A stretch of 64,000 nt of DNA from Alphaproteobacteria bacterium (GTDB lineage: Bacteria > Pseudomonadota > Alphaproteobacteria > Bin65). Numbering within the stretch: position 1 is the stretch's first letter; every line of letters starts with the position of its first letter. A model generated the notes under the pieces. The model was not told where the DNA came from, did not search any database, and saw only the letters and a list, made by a program, of their open reading frames with translations. The stretch spans positions 1-64,000 of the forward strand of contig JAJEGH010000016.1 in NCBI GenBank assembly GCA_022819985.1. The letters are read 5' to 3'. Shown here piece after piece: positions 17,420-25,386 of this stretch. The position numbers were made by a program, and so were the translations under genes.

Positions 17420-18418
17420 ATGAGCAGAATTGCCGTCATCGGCGCCGGCGCCTGGGGTACCGCGCTCGCTATAACCGCCGCGCGCGCCGGCTGCACGGTC
17501 GGCCTGTGGGCGCGCGAGCCGGAAGTCGTCGAGTCGATCCGGCACGAGCGGCGCAACGCGCTGTTCCTGCCGGACCACCGGATCGACGAGACGGTCGTGC
17601 CGACGGACGACCTGGGGGAAGCGGCGGCCGAGGCCGAACTCGCCTTGCTGGTCGCGCCGGCCCAGCATGTCGGCGCGGTGGCGGAGCAGCTCGCCGGTCT
17701 ACCCGACGCGCCTCCGATCGTCGTCTGCGCCAAGGGCATCGACCGGGCGAGCGGCCGGCTGCTCTCGGAGGTCGTCGCCGACGCCCTGCCCGGCCGTCCG
17801 GCAGCCGTGCTGAGCGGCCCGAGCTTCGCCGGCGAGGTGGCGCTGGGCCTGCCGGCGGCGCTGACCGTGGCCTCCACCGACCGTCCGCTGGCCGAAAGGG
17901 TCGCCCAGCTTCTCGGCGCGCCGCGCTTCCGGATCTACCGGTCCGACGATCCCGTCGGCGTCCAGATCGGCGGGGCGGTCAAGAATGTCGTCGCCATCGC
18001 CTGCGGCATCGTCGCCGGCGCGGGGCTGGGGGAGAATGCCCGCGCCGCAGTCGTTACCCGCGGCCTCGCCGAGACCGTCCGCCTGGCGGTCGCGAAGGGC
18101 GGCCGGGCGCAGACGCTCGCCGGCCTGTCGGGCATCGGCGACATGATGCTGACCTGCAATTCCTTCCAGAGCCGGAACATGGCGCTCGGCGCGGCGCTCG
18201 GGGCCGAACCGGACCGGAGCTGGACGCCGGCGGAAGTTCTGGCCGCCCGCGACAAGCTTGCGGAGGGCGTCTGGACCGCCGCCGCCGTCGCCGGAATGGC
18301 CGAGCGGCTGAACGTCGAGATGCCGATCTGCGCCGGCGTCAACGCCGTCCTGCACCGGGGCGAGACCGTGCAGGCGATGGTCGACAGCCTGATGGCGCGC
18401 CGGTTCCGGGAGGAATGA
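17420..18418 (+). CDS. gpsA: Glycerol-3-phosphate dehydrogenase [NAD(P)+]
   Basis: GpsA reduces dihydroxyacetone phosphate to sn-glycerol 3-phosphate for membrane lipid synthesis. The 332-residue protein has the N-terminal nucleotide site VIGAGAWGTALA, then CAKGIDRASGRLLSEVV, SGPSFAGEVALGLP, and the catalytic Lys in GGAVKNVVAIACGIV near residue 188. The tsaD-gpsA order is common in Alphaproteobacteria, and here the two are ten bases apart. Confidence 0.95.
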   Translation: MSRIAVIGAGAWGTALAITAARAGCTVGLWAREPEVVESIRHERRNALFLPDHRIDETVVPTDDLGEAAAEAELALLVAPAQHVGAVAEQLAGLPDAPPIVVCAKGIDRASGRLLSEVVADALPGRPAAVLSGPSFAGEVALGLPAALTVASTDRPLAERVAQLLGAPRFRIYRSDDPVGVQIGGAVKNVVAIACGIVAGAGLGENARAAVVTRGLAETVRLAVAKGGRAQTLAGLSGIGDMMLTCNSFQSRNMALGAALGAEPDRSWTPAEVLAARDKLAEGVWTAAAVAGMAERLNVEMPICAGVNAVLHRGETVQAMVDSLMARRFREE

Positions 18419-18433
18419 GGCGGGCGCCGGACC

Positions 18434-19231
18434 CTACCCCGCGTGCCCCGACAGGCCGATAATCGCCGGCCGGCTGCCGCACAGGGCGCAGTCCGGGTCG
18501 CGGCGGACCTTGAGTTCGTGAAAACCGCCGGCCAGCGCATCGTACATGAGCATCCGGCCGGTCAGCGGTTCGCCCAGGCCGAGGATCAGCTTCAGCACCT
18601 CGGCGGCCTGGAGCGTGCCGATCACCCCGGCGACGGCGCCGAAGATTCCGACCTCCTCGCAGCGCGGGATCAGCCCGGCCGGCGGCGGCTCGGGGAACAG
18701 GCAGCGGTAGCAGGGGTTATCGTCGCCGTCCTGCCACGGCCGGAAGGTCGCCACCTGGCCCTCGAAGCGCAGCAGGGCGCCGGAGACCAGCGGTTTGCGT
18801 GCGAAAAAGCAGGCGTCGTTGAGCAGGTAGCGGGTCGCGAAATTGTCCGAGCCGTCGACGACGATGTCGTAATCCGCGATCAGCCGTTCGGCGTTGGCCG
18901 CGGTCAGCCGCTCCTCGATCCGGACGACCGCGATTTCCGGATTGATGGCGGCCAGGCTCTCCGCCGCGCTGTCCACCTTGGGCTGCCCGACCCGGCCGGT
19001 CGTGTGGACGATCTGGCGCTGCAGGTTCGACAGGTCGACTATGTCGTCGTCGACCACGCCCAGCGTGCCGACCCCGGCCGCGGCGAGATACTGGAGCACC
19101 GGTGCGCCGAGGCCGCCGGCGCCGACCGCCAGCACCCGGGCGGCGAGCAGCGCCTCCTGCCCCTCCTCGCCGACCTCGTCGAGGATGATGTGGCGCGCGT
19201 AGCGTTCGAGCTGGGCGTCGGTGATGGTCAT
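18434..19231 (-). CDS. moeB: MoeB/ThiF-type adenylyltransferase
   Basis: This E1-like enzyme adenylates the C-terminal Gly-Gly of MoaD (or ThiS) before sulfur transfer. The 265-residue protein has the nucleotide site VGAGGLGAPVLQYLAAAGVG, the NLQRQIVH segment, and VVDGSDNFATRYLLNDAC. Two zinc-binding pairs are visible, CYRCLF and CALCG. Because mobB, moeA and a moaD gene with a Gly-Gly end lie in this same window, MoeB is the likeliest role, but ThiF activity cannot be excluded. It converges with gpsA. Confidence 0.88.
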   Translation of the reverse strand: MTITDAQLERYARHIILDEVGEEGQEALLAARVLAVGAGGLGAPVLQYLAAAGVGTLGVVDDDIVDLSNLQRQIVHTTGRVGQPKVDSAAESLAAINPEIAVVRIEERLTAANAERLIADYDIVVDGSDNFATRYLLNDACFFARKPLVSGALLRFEGQVATFRPWQDGDDNPCYRCLFPEPPPAGLIPRCEEVGIFGAVAGVIGTLQAAEVLKLILGLGEPLTGRMLMYDALAGGFHELKVRRDPDCALCGSRPAIIGLSGHAG

Positions 19232-19257
19232 CGGCCTACTACCAGATCAAAGCACCG

Positions 19258-19890
19258 TCAAAAAAATAACTCGATGATACCAGCTGCGGCTGAAATCAAG
19301 ATTGCAAGTATAGATAGCTCTCCAGAATAAACTCGAACCGAATCAAGTGCGCGGCGAATTCGACCGCGCACCTTTCGTCCAGAAATTTGCTTGCCGGGCT
19401 TGTTGTAAAGCTGCACACAATCATCTACTTTAATGAAGAACATCGAGCAAAATTTGTCGCCTCGCTTTAGCACGACCACCTTTTTACCCAAATTAAACAC
19501 GGTAACCAGCAAATGACCACTATATCCGGGATCAATTTTTGAATGTGTATTTGATAGGCCTTTTTGCAACAGATTAACCTTTGGAGAAATTTGACCGAAG
19601 ACACCTTTTGGTATGTGAAGCCATTCTTCTGTCTGGATGATTACAGCCATTCCGGGAAGAATTTTGATCTCATTTCCTTCTCCAAGGTCGGCCCCACCAT
19701 CGTCGCGATGGTCTCTATATATTTCTCCCACTCGCAAATCATAGCTTACATTACTATCGTCGCTAGTAGGATCAAGTTGACCACAATCAAAATTCCAGCA
19801 AAGAATCGCAATTCCATCTAAGTCAAAGTCTGCTTGTTTCGTCAAAATTGTGGGCGAACTTCCTTCAGTCGTCAGCGGCATTACTGTCAT
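19258..19890 (-). CDS. dCTP deaminase/dUTPase-fold protein with C-terminal membrane segment
   Basis: The product has 210 residues from ATG 19890, with GGAG eight bases upstream. It has the dCTP deaminase/dUTPase fold signature: NVSYDLRVG near residue 48, HIPKGVFGQ near 92, and SKIDPGYSGHLLVTVFN near 117. In Dcd enzymes the last motif carries the catalytic Glu (IVLEF in E. coli); here Thr130 stands at that point. The upstream Ser/Arg active-site loop is replaced by SPKVNLLQKGL. Residues 189-210 form a hydrophobic C-terminal helix, unusual for the family. The gene is much lower in GC than moeB and coaBC around it, so it is probably imported. It may bind nucleotides without deaminating them. A defence function is possible, since dCTP deaminases occur in phage defence, but this is not shown. 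Confidence 0.68.
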   Translation of the reverse strand: MTVMPLTTEGSSPTILTKQADFDLDGIAILCWNFDCGQLDPTSDDSNVSYDLRVGEIYRDHRDDGGADLGEGNEIKILPGMAVIIQTEEWLHIPKGVFGQISPKVNLLQKGLSNTHSKIDPGYSGHLLVTVFNLGKKVVVLKRGDKFCSMFFIKVDDCVQLYNKPGKQISGRKVRGRIRRALDSVRVYSGELSILAILISAAAGIIELFF

Positions 19891-19966
19891 AGGAAGACTC
19901 CACGCAGTTTGAAAAATTATCTTTATTTGGCCGCTGTTATCGACGCTAGTTTTGTGCCCGCGCCCG

Positions 19967-21205
19967 TCATTCCGCCGCTTCGGCCGGGAAGGACTCGCGG
20001 TTTCCGGGCTCCAGCGCCTGCGCGATCCGCCCGGCGAGGCGGTGCGCAACCTCGTCTTTCGCCAGCCGCGGCCAGTCCTCGACGCCGTCATCCCGGATCA
20101 GGTGGACGCGGTTGGCGTCGCCGCCGAAGGTGCCGGTTGCCGGCGAAACGTCGTTGGCGACGATCCAGTCGCAGCCCTTCTTCAGGCGCTTGGCCTGCGC
20201 GTTGGCGACGACATTCTCGGTCTCCGCCGCAAAGCCGACGACCAGCGACGGCCGCCGCGCCGACCGGGCGAGCGTGGCCAGGATATCCGGGTTCTCGGTC
20301 AGCGAGAGTGCGGGCGGAGCGTTGCTTTCCTTCTTCATTTTTTGACCGGCCGTCCGTTCGGCCCGCCAGTCGGAAACGGCGGCGGCGCAGACCGCGATGT
20401 CCGCGGGCAGGGCCGCCTCGCAGGCGGCCAGCATCTCGCGCGCGCTTTCGACAGGGACCGTCTCGACGCTTGCCGGATCGGCCATCGCCACCGGCCCGGT
20501 CACGAGCACCGTCTCCGCGCCCAGCGCCGCCAGCGCCGCGGCAATGGCGTGGCCCTGCTTGCCGGACGAACGGTTGCCGATGAAGCGGACCGGATCGATC
20601 GCCTCGAAGGTCGGTCCGCTGGTCACCAGGGCGCGGCGCCCCGCGAGCGGCCGGTGCGCTGCGCCGCCCAGGGCTTCTTCGATGGCGGCGAGAATGTCCT
20701 CCGGCTCGGCCATCCGGCCGGGGCCGCTCTCGTCCTCGGCGAGCGGCCCGTCCTCCGGGCCGATGCGCAGCACGCCGCGGGCCTCCAATGCCGCCATGTT
20801 CGCCGCGGTCGCCGGATGCCGCCACATGCGGTGGTTCATCGCCGGCGCGACCAGGATCGGCGCATCGGCGGCGAGCAGCACCGTACTTGCCAGATCGTCG
20901 GCCAGGCCGTTCGCCATCTTCGCCAAGATATCGGCGGTGGCCGGCGCGACGACGATGAGGTCCGCCTCCTGCGACAGGCGCAAATGGCCCATCTCCGCCT
21001 CGTCGGTCAGCGAGAACAGGTCGGTGTAGACCTTCTCGTGACTGAGCGCCGAAACGCTGAGCGGCGTCACAAACTTTTCGCCGGCGGCGGTCAGGACGGT
21101 GCGGACCGCCGCGCCGCGCTCGCGCAGGCGGCGGACCAGGATCAGGCTCTTGTAGGCCGCGATCCCGCCGGTGACGATCAGCAGGATGGTCTTACCGTTC
21201 AGCAT
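19967..21205 (-). CDS. coaBC: Bifunctional phosphopantothenoylcysteine decarboxylase / phosphopantothenate-cysteine ligase
   Basis: CoaBC carries out two steps of coenzyme A synthesis: CTP-dependent joining of cysteine to phosphopantothenate, then FMN-dependent decarboxylation. The 412-residue protein has the CoaC flavoprotein domain first (ILLIVTGGIAAYKSL, VAPATADILAKMANGLADDL, and the signature APAMNHRMWRHP). The CoaB domain begins near residue 190 with ALVTSGPTFEAIDPVRFIGN and RSSGKQGHAIA. Length and domain order are normal. Confidence 0.94.
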   Translation of the reverse strand: MLNGKTILLIVTGGIAAYKSLILVRRLRERGAAVRTVLTAAGEKFVTPLSVSALSHEKVYTDLFSLTDEAEMGHLRLSQEADLIVVAPATADILAKMANGLADDLASTVLLAADAPILVAPAMNHRMWRHPATAANMAALEARGVLRIGPEDGPLAEDESGPGRMAEPEDILAAIEEALGGAAHRPLAGRRALVTSGPTFEAIDPVRFIGNRSSGKQGHAIAAALAALGAETVLVTGPVAMADPASVETVPVESAREMLAACEAALPADIAVCAAAVSDWRAERTAGQKMKKESNAPPALSLTENPDILATLARSARRPSLVVGFAAETENVVANAQAKRLKKGCDWIVANDVSPATGTFGGDANRVHLIRDDGVEDWPRLAKDEVAHRLAGRIAQALEPGNRESFPAEAAE

Positions 21206-22199
21206 GGCCGAAACTTATGGCGCGCGGTGCGGGCGAGCAAGGAGGGGCGGCATGCCGGGTCCGCCGGTTATTGATTTCCGTCCGAATTCGATCGCTCTGG
21301 CGTGCCGCTCCGATTCCTCCCCCGCTTCAGAGGATTGCCCTGCAAAAAAGGGGTGCAACTGCGGCCTTTTCGTTTTTGATCGTTCGTTCCAGTGTTTTCT
21401 CCGTCGCCACCGCCGTTTTTCGGCACCGTATGCCGAATTGGACAGACCGGTCTTTCTTGCGCTTTTTTTTGCGCTGCGCTGCGCTAACCCTTTGGAATCG
21501 CTGGAAAGACGCCCTTCGGGAGTGCGCAAAAACAATCTCGATAGGAAATTTTCCAGCCTCCCGGCCGAGCGGGAGCGCCGCTCGACACCGGAAGCGGCAT
21601 CGCCGGGCAGCACGGCCCGGCGGAAGCGGAGGGTCGAACCGGACGGAGTCCGGCCGTCAAGCCCCGGCGGCGCAATGGGTGGCGCACGGGATGGCGGATC
21701 GGATGGCCGATCGGCGGCGGCGGGCCGGAAAGCGGGAAGGTTCCCGCCTGTTTCTTCGTTCGCTTCTTTGGGGGCGTCGGCTGGCCGCTGCAGGCGCACT
21801 TCGGGCGTTGACGGGGCCGATATAGGGTGTGCGACCCGCTGTGTCAAGGATTTTTATCGAAAAAAAGGAAATATTTTTGAAAGCCGGCTCCAGCGGCCCC
21901 GCCGCATGGAGGGTGCGGGCGATGCCGCGCCGGTGGCCCCTCCCCCTAACCCCCCTTCGGCAAGCTCAGGGCAGGCTCTCCCCCGGAGGGGAGGGGGGAC
22001 GTTCTTGCGGGAGCCGTCGTGCGGAAGCGGGAAAAACGTACGGAATACGGGCGTTTTGCCCCCTCCCCTTGGGGGAGGGGGTCAGGGGGAGGGGTCTGCC
22101 GGGAAACCCATGCCGGCGCCCTTTTCTTGCGTTCTCCGGTTTTCGCAGAGAAATCCCCTTCAGAGGGGAAAGGACTGCGCCGGATCGGATCGCCGCCTT
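21206..22199. other. 994-base stretch without a credible gene
   Basis: Several frames are open here on both strands, but their products are Arg/Ser/Pro-rich and resemble no protein family. The stretch holds T-rich and A-rich tracts (around 21345, 21460-21480 and 21845-21885). It then holds a large G/C inverted repeat (21937-22094). The promoter of coaBC should lie at its left end on the minus strand, but I see no clear consensus. A lost gene or a structured RNA is possible. Confidence 0.5.
21937..22094. repeat. Large inverted repeat (REP-like element) with two inner hairpins
   Basis: The outer arms, 21937-21954 (CCCCTCCCCCTAACCCCC) and 22077-22094, are reverse complements with one mismatch. 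Inside lie two further palindromes: CTCCCCC/GGGGAG around 21978-21993, and CCCCCTCCCC-TT-GGGGGAGGGG at 22059-22080. Next to the left arm is CTTCGGCAAGCTCAGGGCAGG. This sequence looks like the dispersed intergenic repeats common in alphaproteobacterial genomes. As RNA it would fold tightly on either strand. Confidence 0.75.
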
Positions 22200-22643
22200 T
22201 CACGGGTTGTCCGGTTCGGCGAGGTAGCCGTCCGCATCGAGCGGCCAGAAGGGGTTGTGCGCGACCTCCCAGACATGGCCGTCCGGATCGGCGTAACAGC
22301 CGGAATAGCCGCCCCAGTCGGCTTTCTGCGGCTGCTTCAGAGCGGCCGCCCCGGCGGACACCGCTTCGGCGAAAGCCGCATCCACCTCGGCCGGCGAGGC
22401 GTAATTCTGCGCCAGCGCGATGGCCCCGGAACCGAGTTCTGCGCCGGGCCGGCCCTGGTCCGCCGCCAGCGCCCCGGTTCCGATCAGGCCGAGCATCAAG
22501 CCCTTCAGGCGGAAGAACGTCACCTCGGGCAGTTCCTGCGCCGGCTGCCAGCCGAGGGCCCTGTAGAAGGCGCCGGACCGTTCGAGGTCGGCCACGCCGA
22601 GCGAAATCAGCGTGACCCGCTGCGCGGACAGTTCCTGCGCCAT
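22200..22643 (-). CDS. VOC (glyoxalase/bleomycin-resistance fold) family protein
   Basis: This 147-residue single VOC domain starts ATG 22643. It begins RVTLISLGVADLERSGAFYRALGW, as VOC proteins do, and ends with WGGYSGCYADPDGHVWEVAHNPFW carrying the second metal-ligand region. VOC proteins include glyoxalases, dioxygenases and resistance proteins, so the reaction is unknown. It lies 35 bases behind the trans-sulfuration-type gene on the same strand and may be the last gene of that operon. Confidence 0.8.
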   Translation of the reverse strand: MAQELSAQRVTLISLGVADLERSGAFYRALGWQPAQELPEVTFFRLKGLMLGLIGTGALAADQGRPGAELGSGAIALAQNYASPAEVDAAFAEAVSAGAAALKQPQKADWGGYSGCYADPDGHVWEVAHNPFWPLDADGYLAEPDNP

Positions 22644-22678
22644 GGCAGCCCTCTCGTTTCTCGCGGTCCCGTCGTCGG

Positions 22679-23824
22679 TCAGACCTGCTCGAGCGCCTGC
22701 TCCAGATCGGCGATCAGGTCGGCGGCGGTCTCGATGCCGCAGGACAGGCGGACCAGGTTTTTCGGCGTCGGCGATTCCGGCGTCTCGACCACCGCGCGGT
22801 GCTCGATCAGGCTTTCGACGCCGCCCAGCGAAGTCGCCGAGACGAAAAGCTGCGTCGAGCGGGCAAGCCTGTTCGCTCCGTCGAAGCCGCCGGCGACCAG
22901 CAGCGAGAGCATGCCGCCGAAGCCGCCGGTCATCTGCTTTTTCGCAATCGCGTGGCCGGGATGGTCCTCCAGCCCCGGATAGGAGACCCGCTCGATCTTC
23001 GGATGGCCGCGGAAATGCCGGGCGACCGCCATGGCGTTGTCGCACGCCTTGTCCCAGCGCAGGGCGAGCGTGCGCATGCCGCGCAGCAGCAGCCAGGCCT
23101 CGAACGGCCCCGGCACGCCGCCGGAGTATTTCCGCACGGTATCCAATTCCTCCCAGCGGCCGTCCTTCTCCCGCGTCACGACCACGCCGCCGGTCGCGTC
23201 GGAATGGCCGTTCAGATACTTGGTCGAGGAATGGAAGACATAGTCGGCGCCGAGGTCGAGCGGCCGTTGCGTCAGGCCCGGCGCCACGGTGCTGTCCACA
23301 GCGAGCATTGCCCCCGCGCCGTGCGCGATCTCGGCCGCCGCGGCGATATCGGTGACGTCCCAGGTCGGGTTGGCCGGCGTCTCGATCCAGACCAGCGCGG
23401 TCTCGCCCGGCCGGACGGCGGCTTCGAGCGCGCCGGGCTGCGCCTGGTCGAACAGGGTGAGGCCGATGCCGCGGGTCCGCGCGATCCGCTGCATCCAGGC
23501 CTGGGCGCCGAAATACATGACCTGCGGCGCCGCGATATGCCGGCCGGTTTCGACCAGTTCGACCAGCGCCGCGACGCCGGCGAGGCCGGAGGCGAACAGC
23601 ATCGCGCCGGCCCCGCCGTCCAGCTTCGCCAGCAGGTCCTCGACCGGGGTGAAGTTCGGATTGCCGTAGCGGGTATAGAAATACTCGCCCATCGGCTCGT
23701 AGTCGGCGTCCCTCGCATAGGTGACCGAAGCGTGGATCGGCGGCGCGACGGCGCCGGTCGCCGGGTCGAGGTAATGGCCGGCCTGGGCGAGCAGCGAACG
23801 GATATCGTGGTTGGTCCGGGTCAT
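22679..23824 (-). CDS. Cystathionine beta-lyase / trans-sulfuration PLP enzyme
   Basis: The product (381 residues from ATG 23824) belongs to the Cys/Met metabolism PLP-dependent family. It shows PPIHASVTYARDADYEP, then YTRYGNPNFTPVE, LLAKLDGGAGAMLFASGLAG, and IETPANPTWDVTDI. The PLP Lys is in VFHSSTKYLNGHSDATGG near residue 200. Members are cystathionine beta-lyases, gamma-synthases or gamma-lyases; a MetC-like lyase fits best but is not proved. It follows the carboxyltransferase gene by seven bases. Confidence 0.85.
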   Translation of the reverse strand: MTRTNHDIRSLLAQAGHYLDPATGAVAPPIHASVTYARDADYEPMGEYFYTRYGNPNFTPVEDLLAKLDGGAGAMLFASGLAGVAALVELVETGRHIAAPQVMYFGAQAWMQRIARTRGIGLTLFDQAQPGALEAAVRPGETALVWIETPANPTWDVTDIAAAAEIAHGAGAMLAVDSTVAPGLTQRPLDLGADYVFHSSTKYLNGHSDATGGVVVTREKDGRWEELDTVRKYSGGVPGPFEAWLLLRGMRTLALRWDKACDNAMAVARHFRGHPKIERVSYPGLEDHPGHAIAKKQMTGGFGGMLSLLVAGGFDGANRLARSTQLFVSATSLGGVESLIEHRAVVETPESPTPKNLVRLSCGIETAADLIADLEQALEQV

Positions 23825-23831
23825 GGGGCGC

Positions 23832-25376
23832 TCACCAGGCATCAACCGTACGCTTGCGGCCGGCGCGGGGCGGCGGCGCGGGCAGGGCGCGCAGGGTTTT
23901 CGTGAGAATGTCGCGGGTGTCCGCAGGGTCGATCACGTCGTCGTATTCGAAACGGCCGCCGACTTCCAGCGCGGTGTTCTGCGCCATCAGCCATTCCGTC
24001 TTCTCCCGGATCGCCGCCTCGCGTGCGGCCTCGTCTTCGATCGCCTCGAAATCCTTCTTCCAGATAATCCGGGCCGCGCCCTCCAGCCCCATGCCGCCGA
24101 ACTCGGCGGTCGGCCAGGCGACGAGCAAGGCCGGGTCCAGCGCCTTCGAACCCATGACGTAATAGCCGAGACCGTAGGCCTTGCGCATCACGACGGTGAG
24201 GCAGGGGACCGTCGCGTTGGCGAGTGCGACCAGAATACGCGCGCTGTGGCGCACCAGGCCGGTCGTCTCGACCTCCGGGCCGACCATCAGGCCGGGCGTG
24301 TCGCACAGAATGACGACCGGGATGTCGTGGGCGTCGCACAGCTGGATGAAGCGGGCGATCTTGTCCGAGGTCGGGCTGTCGATGGCGCCGCCCAGGAAGG
24401 TCGGCTGGCTGGCGATGACGCCGACCGGCATCCCCTCCAGCCGGGCGAAGGCGGTGATGGCCGCGCCGCCGAATTTCGGCCGCAACTCCTGGACCGAGCC
24501 GATATCGAACAGATGGTCGAGCACCCGGCGGACATTGTAGGCCTGCATCGGGTCTTCGGGCACGATATCGCGCAACCTCGCGACGTCCGGCGCCCGGCCC
24601 GGCTCCGCAGCGCCCCGGAAATAGCCGAGCACCCGCCGCGCCATGCCGGCCGCCCCGGCGTCGTCCTTGCACAGAATGTCGACGGCACCGGCCCGGACAT
24701 GCACGTCGACCGGGCCGATTTCCTCCGGCGTCGGCGTGTAGCCGAGCGCCTGCTGGACCAGCGCCGGCCCGGCCATGCCGATCACCGCCCGTTCCGTCGC
24801 GATCAGGATATCGCACATGCCGGCCAGGTTGGCGTTGCCGGCGAAGCAGCGCCCGGCGACGACTCCCACGGTCGGCACGAGGCCGGACAGGCGGGCGAAG
24901 TTCACGAAGGTCCGGGTGTCGCCGCGGGTCGAGGCGATCATGTCGTGGGGCCGGGCGCCGCCGCCCTCCAGCCAGCTCACCATCGGCCAGCGCTGCGCCT
25001 CGGCCAGGGCGTAGATCCGGTCGGTCTTGCGGTGGTTGGTGAAGCTCTGGGTCCCGGCATGGACGGTGTAGTCGTAGGCCATGACGGCGACCGGCTTGCC
25101 GTCCGCCAGACCGTGACCCATGACGACGCCGTCCGCCGCGCCGCTCATGTCCTCGCGCACCGGCTTCGAGACCCGGCCGTATTCGACGAAGCTGCCGGCG
25201 TCGAGGAAGGCGGCGATGCTCTCGCGCGCCGTCATCTGCCCGCGCGCGTGGCGCTTCGCCGTGGCTTCGGGCCGCGCCCCGTCCAGCGCCCCCTGCCGCA
25301 CGCGCCAGACCGCCTGCAAATCCGAGCGCGCCGGGGCAGCAGGAGCGGAGGCGGAGGGTTTCTTGCGTGCGGTCAT
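23832..25376 (-). CDS. Acyl-CoA carboxylase carboxyltransferase subunit (propionyl/methylcrotonyl-CoA type)
   Basis: This 514-residue carboxyltransferase (two crotonase-fold halves) moves CO2 from carboxybiotin to an acyl-CoA. It shows GVVMGHGLADGKPVAVMAYDY, WLEGGGARPHD, and the oxyanion segment GRCFAGNANLAGMCD. Later motifs are VILCDTPGLMVGPEVE, MRKAYGLGYYVMGSKALDP and WPTAEFGGMGLEGA. No biotin carboxylase or biotin carrier gene is in this window, so its partner must be elsewhere. The first 15 codons are present a second time at about 27131-27175, which shows that the genes upstream were rearranged. The substrate is unknown. Confidence 0.87.
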   Translation of the reverse strand: MTARKKPSASAPAAPARSDLQAVWRVRQGALDGARPEATAKRHARGQMTARESIAAFLDAGSFVEYGRVSKPVREDMSGAADGVVMGHGLADGKPVAVMAYDYTVHAGTQSFTNHRKTDRIYALAEAQRWPMVSWLEGGGARPHDMIASTRGDTRTFVNFARLSGLVPTVGVVAGRCFAGNANLAGMCDILIATERAVIGMAGPALVQQALGYTPTPEEIGPVDVHVRAGAVDILCKDDAGAAGMARRVLGYFRGAAEPGRAPDVARLRDIVPEDPMQAYNVRRVLDHLFDIGSVQELRPKFGGAAITAFARLEGMPVGVIASQPTFLGGAIDSPTSDKIARFIQLCDAHDIPVVILCDTPGLMVGPEVETTGLVRHSARILVALANATVPCLTVVMRKAYGLGYYVMGSKALDPALLVAWPTAEFGGMGLEGAARIIWKKDFEAIEDEAAREAAIREKTEWLMAQNTALEVGGRFEYDDVIDPADTRDILTKTLRALPAPPPRAGRKRTVDAW

Positions 25377-25379
25377 GCG
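25326..25379 (-). repeat. Direct repeat copy 1 (carboxyltransferase gene start)
   Basis: These 54 bases match 27125-27178 with three mismatches and are identical over the last 38. They cover the ATG and first codons of the carboxyltransferase gene. Sequence outside the repeat is unrelated, so it records a duplication or recombination event. Confidence 0.9.
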
Positions 25380-25386
25380 ATGGCGG

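Noticed and set aside
21215-21847. 210-codon minus-strand frame in the gap after coaBC
   Set aside because: The product is Arg/Ser/Pro-rich with no domain, and the frame overlaps T-tracts that give poly-Lys runs. It does not look like protein.
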